Shown here: in pieces, positions 55,738-64,000 of the stretch
Numbering within the stretch: position 1 is the first letter of the stretch
How the letters are laid out: each line of letters opens with the position of its first letter
Assembly: GCA_963668325.1 (NCBI GenBank)
Contig: OY764222.1
Span: forward strand, 2,356,001 to 2,420,000
Source: MPNP01 sp963668325
GTDB lineage: Bacteria; Pseudomonadota; Alphaproteobacteria; Rhodobacterales; Rhodobacteraceae
Length of the DNA: 64,000 bases
Direction: 5' to 3'
Notes under the pieces: generated by a model
What the model saw: only the letters and a program-made list of their open reading frames with translations
Databases searched by the model: none
Told to the model about the DNA's origin: nothing
Position numbers and translations under genes: made by a program

Positions 55738-57099
55738 TTAAGGAATATATTCGCCAAAAAGATAATCAGGAAACCACAAGGCAATTTGTGGAAATTGATA
55801 CATTAGCACCATGGCAAATATAACGATAGCCAAATAAGGCAAGATTCCTTTGAATATATCAACCAGTTCAATCTGTGATTTGAGCACCCCCTTCAAATAA
55901 TAGGCCGACATTGCCATCGGGGGTGTCAAGAAAGAAGTTTGCAGGTTTAAAGCCACCAACATGGCAAAAAAGTAAGGATTGACATCGAAGGTATCCAGCA
56001 TGGGAAGAAAGATTGGTACAAAAATGATTAAGATTTCCGACCACTCCAATGGCCACCCAAGAATGAAAATAATTAATTGAACTAGAACAAGAAATTGCCA
56101 AGGCTCCAGGTTTAGTGCCAGAACCCAATTTTCAATGACATCATGTCCTCCAAGATAGGAAAAAACCGAGGCGAAAGTCCATGAACCTACAAACAACCAA
56201 CAAACCATCGCGGTGGCCTTGGCTGTCAGAAACACACTTTCTTTCAAGCGTGACCAGGTTAAGGATTTGTAAAAAATGGCTAGTATTAAACCTCCCAAGG
56301 CACCCATCGCTGCAGCTTCCGCAGGTGTAGCCAATCCTCCCAGGATTGAGCCAAGGACAAGTAAGATGAGTATTGTAAGTGGGACAAAGGAAACAAGAAG
56401 ATCCTTATATATTTCCCATGCAGGGGGTACTGATTCCAGTTGGGGCTTGGGAGCAATGCTAGGGGTGATAATGGATCTGGTTAAGACATAGACAATGTAT
56501 AAACCCGATAACAATAATCCAGGGAAAACAGCTGCAGCATATAACCTTAAAGGTGATAATTCAGCTATTGCAGCATAAACGATTAACATTATTGAAGGTG
56601 GAATAAGTATGCCCAGGGTTCCCCCAGCACAAATTACACCTGAAGCAAAGGATTTGTCATAGGACGCCCTTGACATGGCTGGAAAGGCAAGTAATCCCAT
56701 TAGAGTAACCACTGCCCCAACAATACCTGAAGCTGTTGAGAATATTGTACAGGTAATGAGAGCAGCTATGGCCATTGAACCTGGTAAATGCCTTGCTGCC
56801 ATTTGAATGGAATAGAAAAGTCGATTGACGATGTTGGCCCTTTCAACGACATATCCCATCATGAGGAAAAGTGGAATTGCTACCAAGGTATCATTTTCCA
56901 TTACCGAGTAGGTATTCTGATTCAGCAGGTAAAATATTTGATTGTTGAAAATATCGAAGAAACTGTCGTACCCGCTGTAGTAGGCATAGAAGCCAAACCC
57001 TACCCCCATGGCAATCAAGGTAAAGGCAATAGGGAATCCTAGAAGTACTAAAACAATAAACAAGCACAGCATTAAAATTGCTACTTCAGGGTTAGTCAT
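55738..57099 (-). CDS. dctM: TRAP transporter large permease subunit
   Basis: Ion-coupled membrane subunit of a DctPQM importer, 453 residues, about 12 membrane helices. Conserved DctM features: NDTLVAIPLFLMMGYVVERA, GTLGILIPPSIMLIVYAAIA, ATPAEAAAMGALGGLILAI and LNLQTSFLTPPMAMSAYYLKG. Start at ATG 57099 (a TTG 6 bases upstream is the alternative). The small subunit ends 41 bases upstream and the amidase-like gene begins 6 bases downstream. Confidence 0.93.
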   Translation of the reverse strand: MTNPEVAILMLCLFIVLVLLGFPIAFTLIAMGVGFGFYAYYSGYDSFFDIFNNQIFYLLNQNTYSVMENDTLVAIPLFLMMGYVVERANIVNRLFYSIQMAARHLPGSMAIAALITCTIFSTASGIVGAVVTLMGLLAFPAMSRASYDKSFASGVICAGGTLGILIPPSIMLIVYAAIAELSPLRLYAAAVFPGLLLSGLYIVYVLTRSIITPSIAPKPQLESVPPAWEIYKDLLVSFVPLTILILLVLGSILGGLATPAEAAAMGALGGLILAIFYKSLTWSRLKESVFLTAKATAMVCWLFVGSWTFASVFSYLGGHDVIENWVLALNLEPWQFLVLVQLIIFILGWPLEWSEILIIFVPIFLPMLDTFDVNPYFFAMLVALNLQTSFLTPPMAMSAYYLKGVLKSQIELVDIFKGILPYLAIVIFAMVLMYQFPQIALWFPDYLFGEYIP

Positions 57100-57140
57100 A
57101 TTCAAATACCAATTCCTAAAAAATTCTGATTGTGAATTCC

Positions 57141-57692
57141 CTACTTGGTCAGAAGGTTTTCAGTTTCGTGCACATCTTCAATTCTGGGCAACCATTGACC
57201 AGAAAACATGGCTTTCCAACAGCGGATTGTTTCTGATATTCCCTGCAGAATTAATAGAAACCCAGCAACAGGAATTAAGGTCTTGAAGAAGTAGATCTGT
57301 ATTCTGGCCGGGCTGTTCCAACTGAATTCCTTATACCTCCAGCTGTCTTGGGCAATTTCCCAGCCGAACCAAAAAAGAGCTAGCATTCCCGGGAAGAAAA
57401 ACAGGATATAGAGGACAAAATCTATCCTTGCTTGCCACTTGACCGGGAATAACCGGTAAAATACATCCCCCCGAACATGGGCGTCCTGGGCCAAGGCATA
57501 GGGTCCGGCCATCAAAAACAAGGCACCATACATCTGAACCATCATGTCAAACACCCATACGGTCGGGCTGTTAAAAACATACCTTACGATGACCTCATAG
57601 GAAACAGACAGGGTAAGGATTAAAATGCACCAACCAAAGGCACGGCCTATCCAACTGCTGATACCTTCCATGGCGTGAATTATTCTATCCAC
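57141..57692 (-). CDS. dctQ: TRAP transporter small permease subunit
   Basis: Four-helix DctQ-type subunit, 183 residues, with NSPTVWVFDMMVQMYGALFL and DAHVRGDVFYRLFPVKWQAR. GTG start with GGAGG 5 bases before it. It begins 62 bases after dctP, beyond a terminator-like hairpin. Confidence 0.9.
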   Translation of the reverse strand: MDRIIHAMEGISSWIGRAFGWCILILTLSVSYEVIVRYVFNSPTVWVFDMMVQMYGALFLMAGPYALAQDAHVRGDVFYRLFPVKWQARIDFVLYILFFFPGMLALFWFGWEIAQDSWRYKEFSWNSPARIQIYFFKTLIPVAGFLLILQGISETIRCWKAMFSGQWLPRIEDVHETENLLTK

Positions 57693-57703
57693 GAGTTCCT
57701 CCC

Positions 57704-57738
57704 ATAAAAAAACACGAGGGATGAATTTTCCCCCGTGT
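57704..57738 (-). terminator. terminator-like hairpin between dctP and dctQ
   Basis: ACACGAGGG (57712-57720) pairs with CCCCCGTGT (57730-57738), with one mismatch and a 9-base loop. On the minus strand the stem is followed by seven T. It is expected to stop part of the transcripts after dctP, so the binding protein is made in excess over the permease. Confidence 0.8.
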
Positions 57739-57754
57739 TCTGTTCATTTATGTG

Positions 57755-58855
57755 TTACCCAAAATAGTGAGCATAAGCCAGTTTGTAATCAGGCTGGTTA
57801 AGGTTCAGATAATTCATTACCCTCTCAGCATAAGCTTTCTGGCTTTCAATTACCTTGGCAAAGAACGCATCCTCATTACTCAATCTTTCAATTACAATAT
57901 CCCAAGCTTCAAGCTGGGCTTGCATGACTGAATCAGGCGTCCTGTATACATTTACACCATAATCCTCTTTCAAGGAAATCAAATCCTCTGCATACTGGGT
58001 AGTATTATGCCAGTAGAAATTGGAATTCTCAGCTTCTGCAGCGTATCTCAAAATTGCCTGCAATTCAGGAGAAAGTGCGTTGTACTTGTCCTTATTTACA
58101 GTAACTTCAAAAAATTCCTGACTTTGGTGGAAGGAAGCCAAATGGTAATGCTTGGAAACGTCCTGCATACCAAAATCCTTGTCCGAAGTCGGGTTATTAA
58201 ACTCAGCAGCATCAATCAGGTTTGACTTCATTGCCGGTTGAATCTCGCCACCAGGCAATTGAACAACACTCATGCCCATTTCCAGAAGAACATCAGCAGC
58301 TAGTCCAACAGTTCGATACTTCAAACCATCCATTTGACTGGCATCAGTGATGTGTTCCTTGAACCACCCTAGCGGCTGGGCTGGCATCGGTGAAAAGAAA
58401 AAGGAAACCAGATTCAACTGAAGAGTATCCATCAGCTCATTAAATAGTTCCTGCCCACCACCGTAATGAACCCAACCTAAAACTTCCTGACTAGACCAGC
58501 CAAAACAAGGCCCGGTGCCAAAAAGGGAAGCTGTTGGTGATTTTGAATACCAATAGGCCGGCACATAAAATGCTGCATCCAGCACTCCACGGTGAACGGC
58601 ATCCTGCATCTGACTGGTTTTTACAACTGAATTAACAGGCAGAACCTCAATTTGAAGAGCATTACCAGCCATGTCATTGACACGTTTTACATAGTTTTGG
58701 GTGTTTTGGTAAAAAATACCACCGCCCCAAGCACTTTGTAGTTTTAGTACGGTTGTTTGTGCTCTGGCAATAGAAGGAGCAGATAGCGCACCCGCAGCAG
58801 CTCCAGCCACAGCGGCTCCTCTGATAAATCCTCGGCGATTAATTTTTTCTGACAT
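57755..58855 (-). CDS. dctP: TRAP transporter substrate-binding protein
   Basis: Periplasmic receptor for the DctQM permease, 366 residues. N-terminal Tat signal with NRRGFIRG (twin arginine) and a hydrophobic AAVAGAAAGALSAPS before SIARAQ. The core has SAWGGGIFYQNTQNYVKRVN, LPGGEIQPAMKSNLIDAAEF and EFFEVTVNKDKYNALSPELQ, placing it with the TakP/mannitol-type DctP family (2-oxoacid or organic acid binders). An essential Arg is likely in KYRTVGLAADVLL. GGAGG before the ATG. Ligand unknown. Confidence 0.92.
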   Translation of the reverse strand: MSEKINRRGFIRGAAVAGAAAGALSAPSIARAQTTVLKLQSAWGGGIFYQNTQNYVKRVNDMAGNALQIEVLPVNSVVKTSQMQDAVHRGVLDAAFYVPAYWYSKSPTASLFGTGPCFGWSSQEVLGWVHYGGGQELFNELMDTLQLNLVSFFFSPMPAQPLGWFKEHITDASQMDGLKYRTVGLAADVLLEMGMSVVQLPGGEIQPAMKSNLIDAAEFNNPTSDKDFGMQDVSKHYHLASFHQSQEFFEVTVNKDKYNALSPELQAILRYAAEAENSNFYWHNTTQYAEDLISLKEDYGVNVYRTPDSVMQAQLEAWDIVIERLSNEDAFFAKVIESQKAYAERVMNYLNLNQPDYKLAYAHYFG

Positions 58856-59020
58856 AAAATTTTCCTCCTATTATGTGATTAAATTTAAAGTCCCCATTGT
58901 TATAATTTATTTTAATAATGTTTTCCAATAGGTTACTTTGCTGATGGGGTGCAGGTTTGGATTGAAATTAAATCTAATAATTATAAATTATTACTGGTAC
59001 TTGATTGGGGGTAAATGACA

Positions 59021-59599
59021 ATGGATACTGCTAGCGACAAAAATACTGTTCCAATAACTCTTTATAAGTGGGCTGGAGCCTGGGGACCATTCAAGGTGAA
59101 AATCCCCTGTGGCGAATGTACCCTGACCCTAGATATAATCAAGGATACCCTGGAAACTGAATTAGCTGAAGTGCCAGTGAAATTTGAGGTCCGTGAGTGG
59201 TTGTCCGAGTGGTGGAAACCATTGACGGCCGGAGGATGGCACGCTCCTATTGTTATCGTTGATGGCAAAATGGTCTGTCAAGGAAACGCTCTCAATCGAG
59301 GACTTCTTACCGAAGCAGTGATTAATGCCCATACCAAAAGATCATCTATTGAAGGCAATAAATTGTTCGGTAAGGTTACATGTCCCCACTGTACCAAGGC
59401 AAAAAAACAGCTTAGTGAGTCTAATATTGACTTTACCTATCATGATGTGGTGAAAGAACCACTATCCCTGTATGAAATGCTGGCAAGGGTGAAACCTATC
59501 GTGGGACCAAAAACTCCAATAACCGTCCCACAGATTTGGTTAGAAGGGAATTATGTCGGCGGTGCCAATGAACTGTCGAGCATGTTGAAAAAAACCTGA
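59021..59599 (+). CDS. double thioredoxin-fold, C-terminal glutaredoxin
   Basis: About 192 residues in two parts. Residues about 115-192 are a classical glutaredoxin: CPHC (KVTCPHCTKAKK), TVPQIWLEGNYVGGANEL with the cis-proline and GG motifs. Residues about 10-105 form a second, divergent thioredoxin-like part with a CGEC pair in KIPCGECTLTLDIIKD and a possible cis-proline in HAPIVIVDGKMVCQG. The first part may bind metal or move electrons to the second; this is inference. ATG 59021 fits a GGGGG Shine-Dalgarno at 9 bases better than ATG 59015. The ilvBN pair follows after 115 bases without coding. Confidence 0.85.
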   Translation: MDTASDKNTVPITLYKWAGAWGPFKVKIPCGECTLTLDIIKDTLETELAEVPVKFEVREWLSEWWKPLTAGGWHAPIVIVDGKMVCQGNALNRGLLTEAVINAHTKRSSIEGNKLFGKVTCPHCTKAKKQLSESNIDFTYHDVVKEPLSLYEMLARVKPIVGPKTPITVPQIWLEGNYVGGANELSSMLKKT

Positions 59600-59714
59600 C
59601 ATTAGCCTTGCTCACCTAAGAAGTTCCTACCCTAAACATTGTTCGGATACAGGACAGTTATTATTCCAATCAAATATCTATCGCCCTACTGAAATCAGAA
59701 AGGTAAATTTTTTC

Positions 59715-61505
59715 ATGGAACAACTGGAAAATAGTAAATCGAAATACCCCAGGTTAACTGGGGCCCAAATGGTTGTTCAAGCTCTTAAAGACCATGGTGT
59801 GGATACCGTCTTTGGTTATCCTGGTGGTGCAGTCTTACCGATCTATGACGAAATATTTAAGCAAAATGAAATTCGTCATTTTCTGGTACGGCATGAACAA
59901 GGAGCTGTGCATGCCGCTGAGGGTTATGCCAGATCAACCGGGAAACCCGGAGTTGTTATGGTTACTTCCGGCCCAGGAGCCACAAATGCGGTAACCGGGA
60001 TGACTGATGCCTTGATGGATTCGATTCCAATTGTTGTTATCTCAGGCCAGGTTCCCACTTTCATGATCGGCAATGATGCGTTTCAGGAGGCTGATACCGT
60101 TGGCATAACCCGCCCTTGTACCAAACATAATTGGTTGGTAAAGGAAACAGATGCCTTGGGTCAGGTTTTCCATGAAGCCTTCCATGTTGCCATGCATGGA
60201 AGACCCGGTCCGGTGTTGATCGATATTCCCAAGGATGTTCAGTTCGCTACCGGTAATTATGTCCCACTCAAAGCTGCTGCCAAGAGTAAATACAACCCAA
60301 GGACCGTGGGAGATGAGGAAGAAATTGAGTTTCTGGTTAGCTTAATTGAGTCTGCTGAAAGACCAATTTTTTACACCGGTGGTGGCGTCATCAATTCTGG
60401 CACAACCGCGTGCCAAACATTACAGGAATTGGTTGATGAGACCGGATTTCCTATAACCTCTACTTTAATGGGATTGGGTGCTTATCCAGCTTCGGGCAAG
60501 CATTGGCTTGGAATGTTGGGTATGCATGGGACCTATGAAGCAAATATAGCCATGTACGAATGTGATTTGATGATCAATGTCGGTGCACGGTTCGATGACC
60601 GAATTACCGGCAGGGTCAGTGATTTCAGCCCAGGTTCAACCAAAGCCCATATTGATATTGACAAGTCTTCAATAAACAAGGTTATCCCAACTGAAATACC
60701 TATTGTTGGCGATGCCGGGATTGTTTTGAAACAGATGCTTGATTTGTGGCGATCCCAAGGCAAAAAGACCAATTCCCTTGAAGTTGACAAGTGGTGGCGG
60801 AAGATTGAACATTGGAAAACCAAGGATTGTTTAAGCTATCAGAATTCTGAAACCAGGATTAAACCTCAATATTCAATCAAAAGGCTGGAAGAATTAACCC
60901 GAGACTATGATCGCTTCCTGATTACAGATGTAGGCCAACATCAGATGTGGGCTGCTCAGTTCATGAAATTGGAGGAGCCAAATCGATGGATGACCTCGGG
61001 TGGTTTGGGAACAATGGGATACGGACTCCCAGCGTCGGTTGGTGTCCAGGTTGCTCATCCAGAATCGCTTGTTATCAATGTTTCTGGGGATGCTGGGTGG
61101 TTAATGAATATGCAGGAAATGGGTACTGCCGTGCAGTACCAACTTCCTATCAAACAATTCATTGTCAATAACAAGCGGCTTGGCATGGTTCGACAATGGC
61201 AACAGATCTTGCATGGCGAAAGGTATAGCCATTCCTGGTCAGAAGCCCTGCCAGATTTTGTCAAACTGGCCGAAGCTTTTGGTTGTAAAGGAATAGTCGT
61301 TTCCAATCCAGCTGATCTGGATGAAGCCATTCTTGAGATGATAGCGTACGATGGACCGGTAATTCTGGATTGTCAGGTTGCTGAACATGAAAATTGCTTC
61401 CCCATGATTCCTTCTGGCGAACCTCATAACAAAATGATTTTTGAAGAAGATGTTCAAGCTCAGGAAGACCAGTTGGTTGGTAAAGAAGGGTCAGTCCTTG
61501 TTTAA
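59715..61505 (+). CDS. ilvB: acetolactate synthase large subunit
   Basis: Thiamine-diphosphate enzyme of branched-chain amino acid synthesis. 596 residues: GYPGGAVLPIYDEI, the glutamate in RHEQGAVHAAEGYA, the FAD-binding part IAMYECDLMINVGARFDDRI, the ThDP site GDAGWLMNMQEMGT, and a carboxy-terminus with LDCQVAEHENCFPMIPSGEPHNKMI. Full set of landmarks for the biosynthetic, regulated enzyme. Its small subunit is 11 bases downstream. The 115-base leader holds no attenuator I can see. Confidence 0.97.
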   Translation: MEQLENSKSKYPRLTGAQMVVQALKDHGVDTVFGYPGGAVLPIYDEIFKQNEIRHFLVRHEQGAVHAAEGYARSTGKPGVVMVTSGPGATNAVTGMTDALMDSIPIVVISGQVPTFMIGNDAFQEADTVGITRPCTKHNWLVKETDALGQVFHEAFHVAMHGRPGPVLIDIPKDVQFATGNYVPLKAAAKSKYNPRTVGDEEEIEFLVSLIESAERPIFYTGGGVINSGTTACQTLQELVDETGFPITSTLMGLGAYPASGKHWLGMLGMHGTYEANIAMYECDLMINVGARFDDRITGRVSDFSPGSTKAHIDIDKSSINKVIPTEIPIVGDAGIVLKQMLDLWRSQGKKTNSLEVDKWWRKIEHWKTKDCLSYQNSETRIKPQYSIKRLEELTRDYDRFLITDVGQHQMWAAQFMKLEEPNRWMTSGGLGTMGYGLPASVGVQVAHPESLVINVSGDAGWLMNMQEMGTAVQYQLPIKQFIVNNKRLGMVRQWQQILHGERYSHSWSEALPDFVKLAEAFGCKGIVVSNPADLDEAILEMIAYDGPVILDCQVAEHENCFPMIPSGEPHNKMIFEEDVQAQEDQLVGKEGSVLV

Positions 61506-61516
61506 AAGGTAATATT

Positions 61517-62080
61517 ATGAATTCTCTAAAATTAAAAGATGGTGTCTCTAGGAAATCGGCCTATGATTTGCGAAACCCCACGGAAGATGTTCTAGAAGTC
61601 CATACGTTGACTGTTCTGGTGGATAATGAAGCCGGTGTACTGGCGAGAGTCATAGGATTGTTTTCCGGGCGTGGCTATAATATCGAAAGCCTGACGGTTA
61701 CAGAAATCGACCGTAAAGGAAAACTTTCCAGGATTACCATCATGACCAAGGGGAAGCCATCTGTTATCGAACAGATTAAAGCCCAGTTGGAACGATTGGT
61801 ACCCGTCCATGAAGTTCATGACCTCACCACAGAAGGCCCTTCTGTCCAACGGGAGTTGGCTTTGTTAAAAGTTAATGGTCAAGGTAACCTTAGAGTCGAA
61901 GCTCTACGTTTGGCTGATATCTTCCGAGCCCGGGTTGTCGATACAACGCTGGAAAGTTTTGTCTTTGAAATAACCGGACCAACTGAAAAGATTGAAAAAT
62001 TTTCTAGCCTGATGGAACCCCTTGGTTTGGTTGAAATTGCTCGAACAGGTGTTGTCGGGATTTCACGCGGGGAACATTAA
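61517..62080 (+). CDS. ilvN: acetolactate synthase small (regulatory) subunit
   Basis: ACT-domain subunit (187 residues) that stabilises IlvB and confers valine inhibition. HTLTVLVDNEAGVLARVIGL opens the first ACT domain with GYNIESLTVTE; the second is RVVDTTLESFVFEITG. AAAAGGT precedes the ATG. Convergent with nrdJ; the stops lie 17 bases apart and no terminator is evident between them. Confidence 0.95.
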   Translation: MNSLKLKDGVSRKSAYDLRNPTEDVLEVHTLTVLVDNEAGVLARVIGLFSGRGYNIESLTVTEIDRKGKLSRITIMTKGKPSVIEQIKAQLERLVPVHEVHDLTTEGPSVQRELALLKVNGQGNLRVEALRLADIFRARVVDTTLESFVFEITGPTEKIEKFSSLMEPLGLVEIARTGVVGISRGEH

Positions 62081-62097
62081 CTCCCTCCCTCTGTATA

Positions 62098-64000
62098 TCA
62101 GCTACATCCTGTAGTTGTTCCACAAATCGTGCATGCCATGCAAGTTCCGCTTCTGACCAGGGAATAGTTTCCACAAGAATCACAAACATCGCCACTATAA
62201 TTGGGGGAAGAACTTCCTTTGGAAGTCGATGAACCAGTGAAGGCTGACATGGGAATAACCTCACCAGATGTCCTTGATGGTTTATCAGACCCAATTTCTC
62301 CCGTATCAGCCATTGACCTTATGAACCCCGCAGAACCTTCATTGACAACCATGGTATCATCAAGCGGTTCTTGCATTACACTCTTCACATTGGCCAAGTC
62401 CTCCCGCTCAAGATAGCTGACTGCCAGTTCTCTGAAAATATAATCCAATATTGACCTTGAGTTTTTAATGGTAGAGTTGCCAAGGACCATGCCCGCGGGT
62501 TCAAATCTTGTCCCAACAAATGCTTCAACAAATACCTCAAGTGGTACGCCATATTGCAAGCCAAGGGACACGGCAATGGCAAAATTATTCATCATGGCAC
62601 CGAAACTGGCACCCTCTTTATGCATATCAATGAAAATCTCACCCAACGCACCGTTTTCATATTCACCCGTTCTGAGGTAAACCTTGTGTCCACCAACAGT
62701 GGCCTTTTGTGTATATCCTTTACGCCTGTTGCTCAGTTTCCTGCGCTTGCCGATCAATTTTTCTGTGATGTTCAGTACCCGAGTGGTTTGATCAACATCC
62801 TCATCCTTGGCCAGTTGCAAAATATCTTCACTGCCAGCGAGGATGGTTGACAGAGGCTGGCTAAGTTTGGACCCATCACGATAAAGCGCCACGGCTTTCA
62901 AGCCCAAATTCCAGGAAAGATCATATGCCGACTTGCAATCATTCACCGTAGCACTGGTTGGCATGTTGATTGTTTTTGAAATTGCTCCCGAAATAAAACT
63001 CTGTGCTGCCGCAACCATTCTTATATGGCTGTTTGCGCTCAAACTCCTGATTCCTTTCTTGCCATTTGGATTGGCACAGTCAAATACCGGGAGGTCCTTG
63101 TTTTCCAGATGTGGCGCACCCTCCACTGTCTTGGCTCCGCAAATGTATTCATTGGCATCTTCAATCTGACCCTGGGTAAACCCTAGCTCCGTGAGTAGGT
63201 CAAAACCCTCCTTTTGAATCTTTTCAAGTTCAATACCAAGTTCTTTTACACAAAAACTAGTTCCAAACCGTTCAGGTTTGAAGATAAACCGTATATCCAC
63301 AAATGAAGGAAGGTCTGCTTCTATCTTTTTCAATTCCTCTTTTCGGAATCCCTTAGCCTGCAATGTTTCCTTGTTGATATGTGGTGCTCCTTCCAAGGTT
63401 GCTTTTCCAACGGTGTAATCAACTATTTCTCTGATTTGATATTCGGAATACCCCAAAGCCTCTAGGGCACGAGGAACAGATCGATTGACGATTTGAAAAT
63501 AGCCGCCACCGGCAAGAGTCTTGATTTTTACCAAGGCAAATTCCGGTTCGATACCGTTGGTATCACAATCCATCACAAAGCCAATGGTTCCAGTTGGGGC
63601 AATAACCGACACCTGGGCATTTCGAAAACCGTATTTTTTACCTAATTCAAGGGATGAATCCCATGCCTCCTGGGCCTTTTCAACTATTTCCTGATGGGGG
63701 CATTCTGCCATCACCAGTGGTACAGGCTTTATTTTTAACCCCTCATAACCTGAAGTTTTTCCATAAGCTGCTCGCCGATGGTTTCGAATAACTCTCAACA
63801 TTTCATCAGAATTATTTTCAAAACCCTCAAAAGCACCTAGCTCCTTGGCTATTTCAGCCGATGTTCGATAACTTAAACCCGTCAGTAGTGCCGTGATTGC
63901 TCCGCAGGTAGCCCTTCCCTTTATCGAATCATAAGGGATACCCATATGCATCAGAAGGCCTCCCAAATTGGCATAACCCAAACCCAATGTTCTGTACCTG
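62098..64000 (-). CDS. nrdJ: B12-dependent ribonucleotide reductase, 3' part (runs off the window)
   Basis: C-terminal part (about 634 codons; whole enzymes are near 1,200) of a class II, adenosylcobalamin-dependent reductase that makes deoxynucleotides. The frame is open to base 64000, so the 5' end is outside; the TTG 63987 start is only internal. Seen: LGLGYANLGGLLMHMGIPYD, VIAPTGTIGFVMDCDTNGIE with the finger-loop type TGTIG, and a long linker to a Cys-rich tail (CDSCGNYSLVRSGTCMACTICG) that resembles the redox-active zinc ribbon of NrdJ. It needs vitamin B12, not oxygen. Confidence 0.95.
   Translation of the reverse strand, partial: RYRTLGLGYANLGGLLMHMGIPYDSIKGRATCGAITALLTGLSYRTSAEIAKELGAFEGFENNSDEMLRVIRNHRRAAYGKTSGYEGLKIKPVPLVMAECPHQEIVEKAQEAWDSSLELGKKYGFRNAQVSVIAPTGTIGFVMDCDTNGIEPEFALVKIKTLAGGGYFQIVNRSVPRALEALGYSEYQIREIVDYTVGKATLEGAPHINKETLQAKGFRKEELKKIEADLPSFVDIRFIFKPERFGTSFCVKELGIELEKIQKEGFDLLTELGFTQGQIEDANEYICGAKTVEGAPHLENKDLPVFDCANPNGKKGIRSLSANSHIRMVAAAQSFISGAISKTINMPTSATVNDCKSAYDLSWNLGLKAVALYRDGSKLSQPLSTILAGSEDILQLAKDEDVDQTTRVLNITEKLIGKRRKLSNRRKGYTQKATVGGHKVYLRTGEYENGALGEIFIDMHKEGASFGAMMNNFAIAVSLGLQYGVPLEVFVEAFVGTRFEPAGMVLGNSTIKNSRSILDYIFRELAVSYLEREDLANVKSVMQEPLDDTMVVNEGSAGFIRSMADTGEIGSDKPSRTSGEVIPMSAFTGSSTSKGSSSPNYSGDVCDSCGNYSLVRSGTCMACTICGTTTGCS

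Noticed and set aside
1..64000. CRISPR array, tRNA or rRNA genes
   Set aside because: Intergenic stretches were read for regularly spaced repeats and for tRNA-like cloverleaf ends; none was found. Structure searches by program could still find a divergent small RNA.

Overview
The window reads as part of a low-GC alphaproteobacterial chromosome, probably marine. The evidence is gene content: a fused ispDF, the ntrY-ntrX-trkA-trkH-hfq block, a DUF2852 protein, a Mg-type HemB, a P-loop ATPase next to metA of a kind I know from Roseobacter-like genomes, B12-dependent ribonucleotide reductase, two TRAP systems (one TAXI-type), a betaine-type ABC importer and an MttB-family methyltransferase without pyrrolysine. 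I cannot place it below class. I see no rRNA, tRNA or CRISPR array.

Layout. 0-10 kb: a likely transcription end at the left edge, bdhA, convergent mfd, then a minus-strand operon of cytoplasmic sulfatase, TAXI receptor and fused TRAP permease. 10.7-20.2 kb: hemB, a SYLF protein, a beta-hydroxyacid dehydrogenase, a penicillin-acylase-family hydrolase and a proX-proV-proW importer. 20.5-27.6 kb: hfq, trkH, trkA, ntrX and ntrY on the minus strand, without ntrBC. 28-34.6 kb: ispDF-pgpA, amtB, an MttB homologue and guaA.

34.6-43.9 kb is an accessory, partly decayed region. An 18-bp-IR ISNCY-type element has split a SAM methyltransferase gene; its lost C-terminus is still readable on the far side. 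A degenerate copy of the guaA 3' end follows. Then come an overlapping pair of unrecognised genes, an IS4-like element, another unknown gene, an IS1595-type remnant, a small membrane protein, a RelE-like toxin, a partial copy of the SDR gene found intact at 45.3-46.0 kb, and a HepT/MntA toxin-antitoxin pair. So partial copies of core genes from both sides (guaA on the left, the SDR on the right) lie inside this region.

44-49.1 kb: a ketopantoate-reductase-like protein, the intact SDR, the P-loop ATPase, metA, a TetR regulator and a DUF2852 protein. 49.3-54.2 kb: a type ISP restriction-modification enzyme that is normally one polypeptide, here split by one in-frame TAG. 54.3-59 kb: a small membrane protein, an amidase-like protein without its catalytic serine motif, and a DctPQM TRAP transporter. 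59-64 kb: a double thioredoxin-fold protein, ilvB-ilvN and the 3' part of nrdJ, which leaves the window on the right.

Themes: uptake of organic solutes (TAXI/TRAP, DctPQM, ProXWV, AmtB), nitrogen and potassium control (NtrYX, TrkAH, AmtB) and an unstable defence/mobile region. Transport operons place a stem-loop between the binding-protein gene and the membrane subunits in all three cases. The best candidate for something undescribed is the unknown gene set at 37.8-42.4 kb; the amber-split type ISP enzyme is the most testable oddity.
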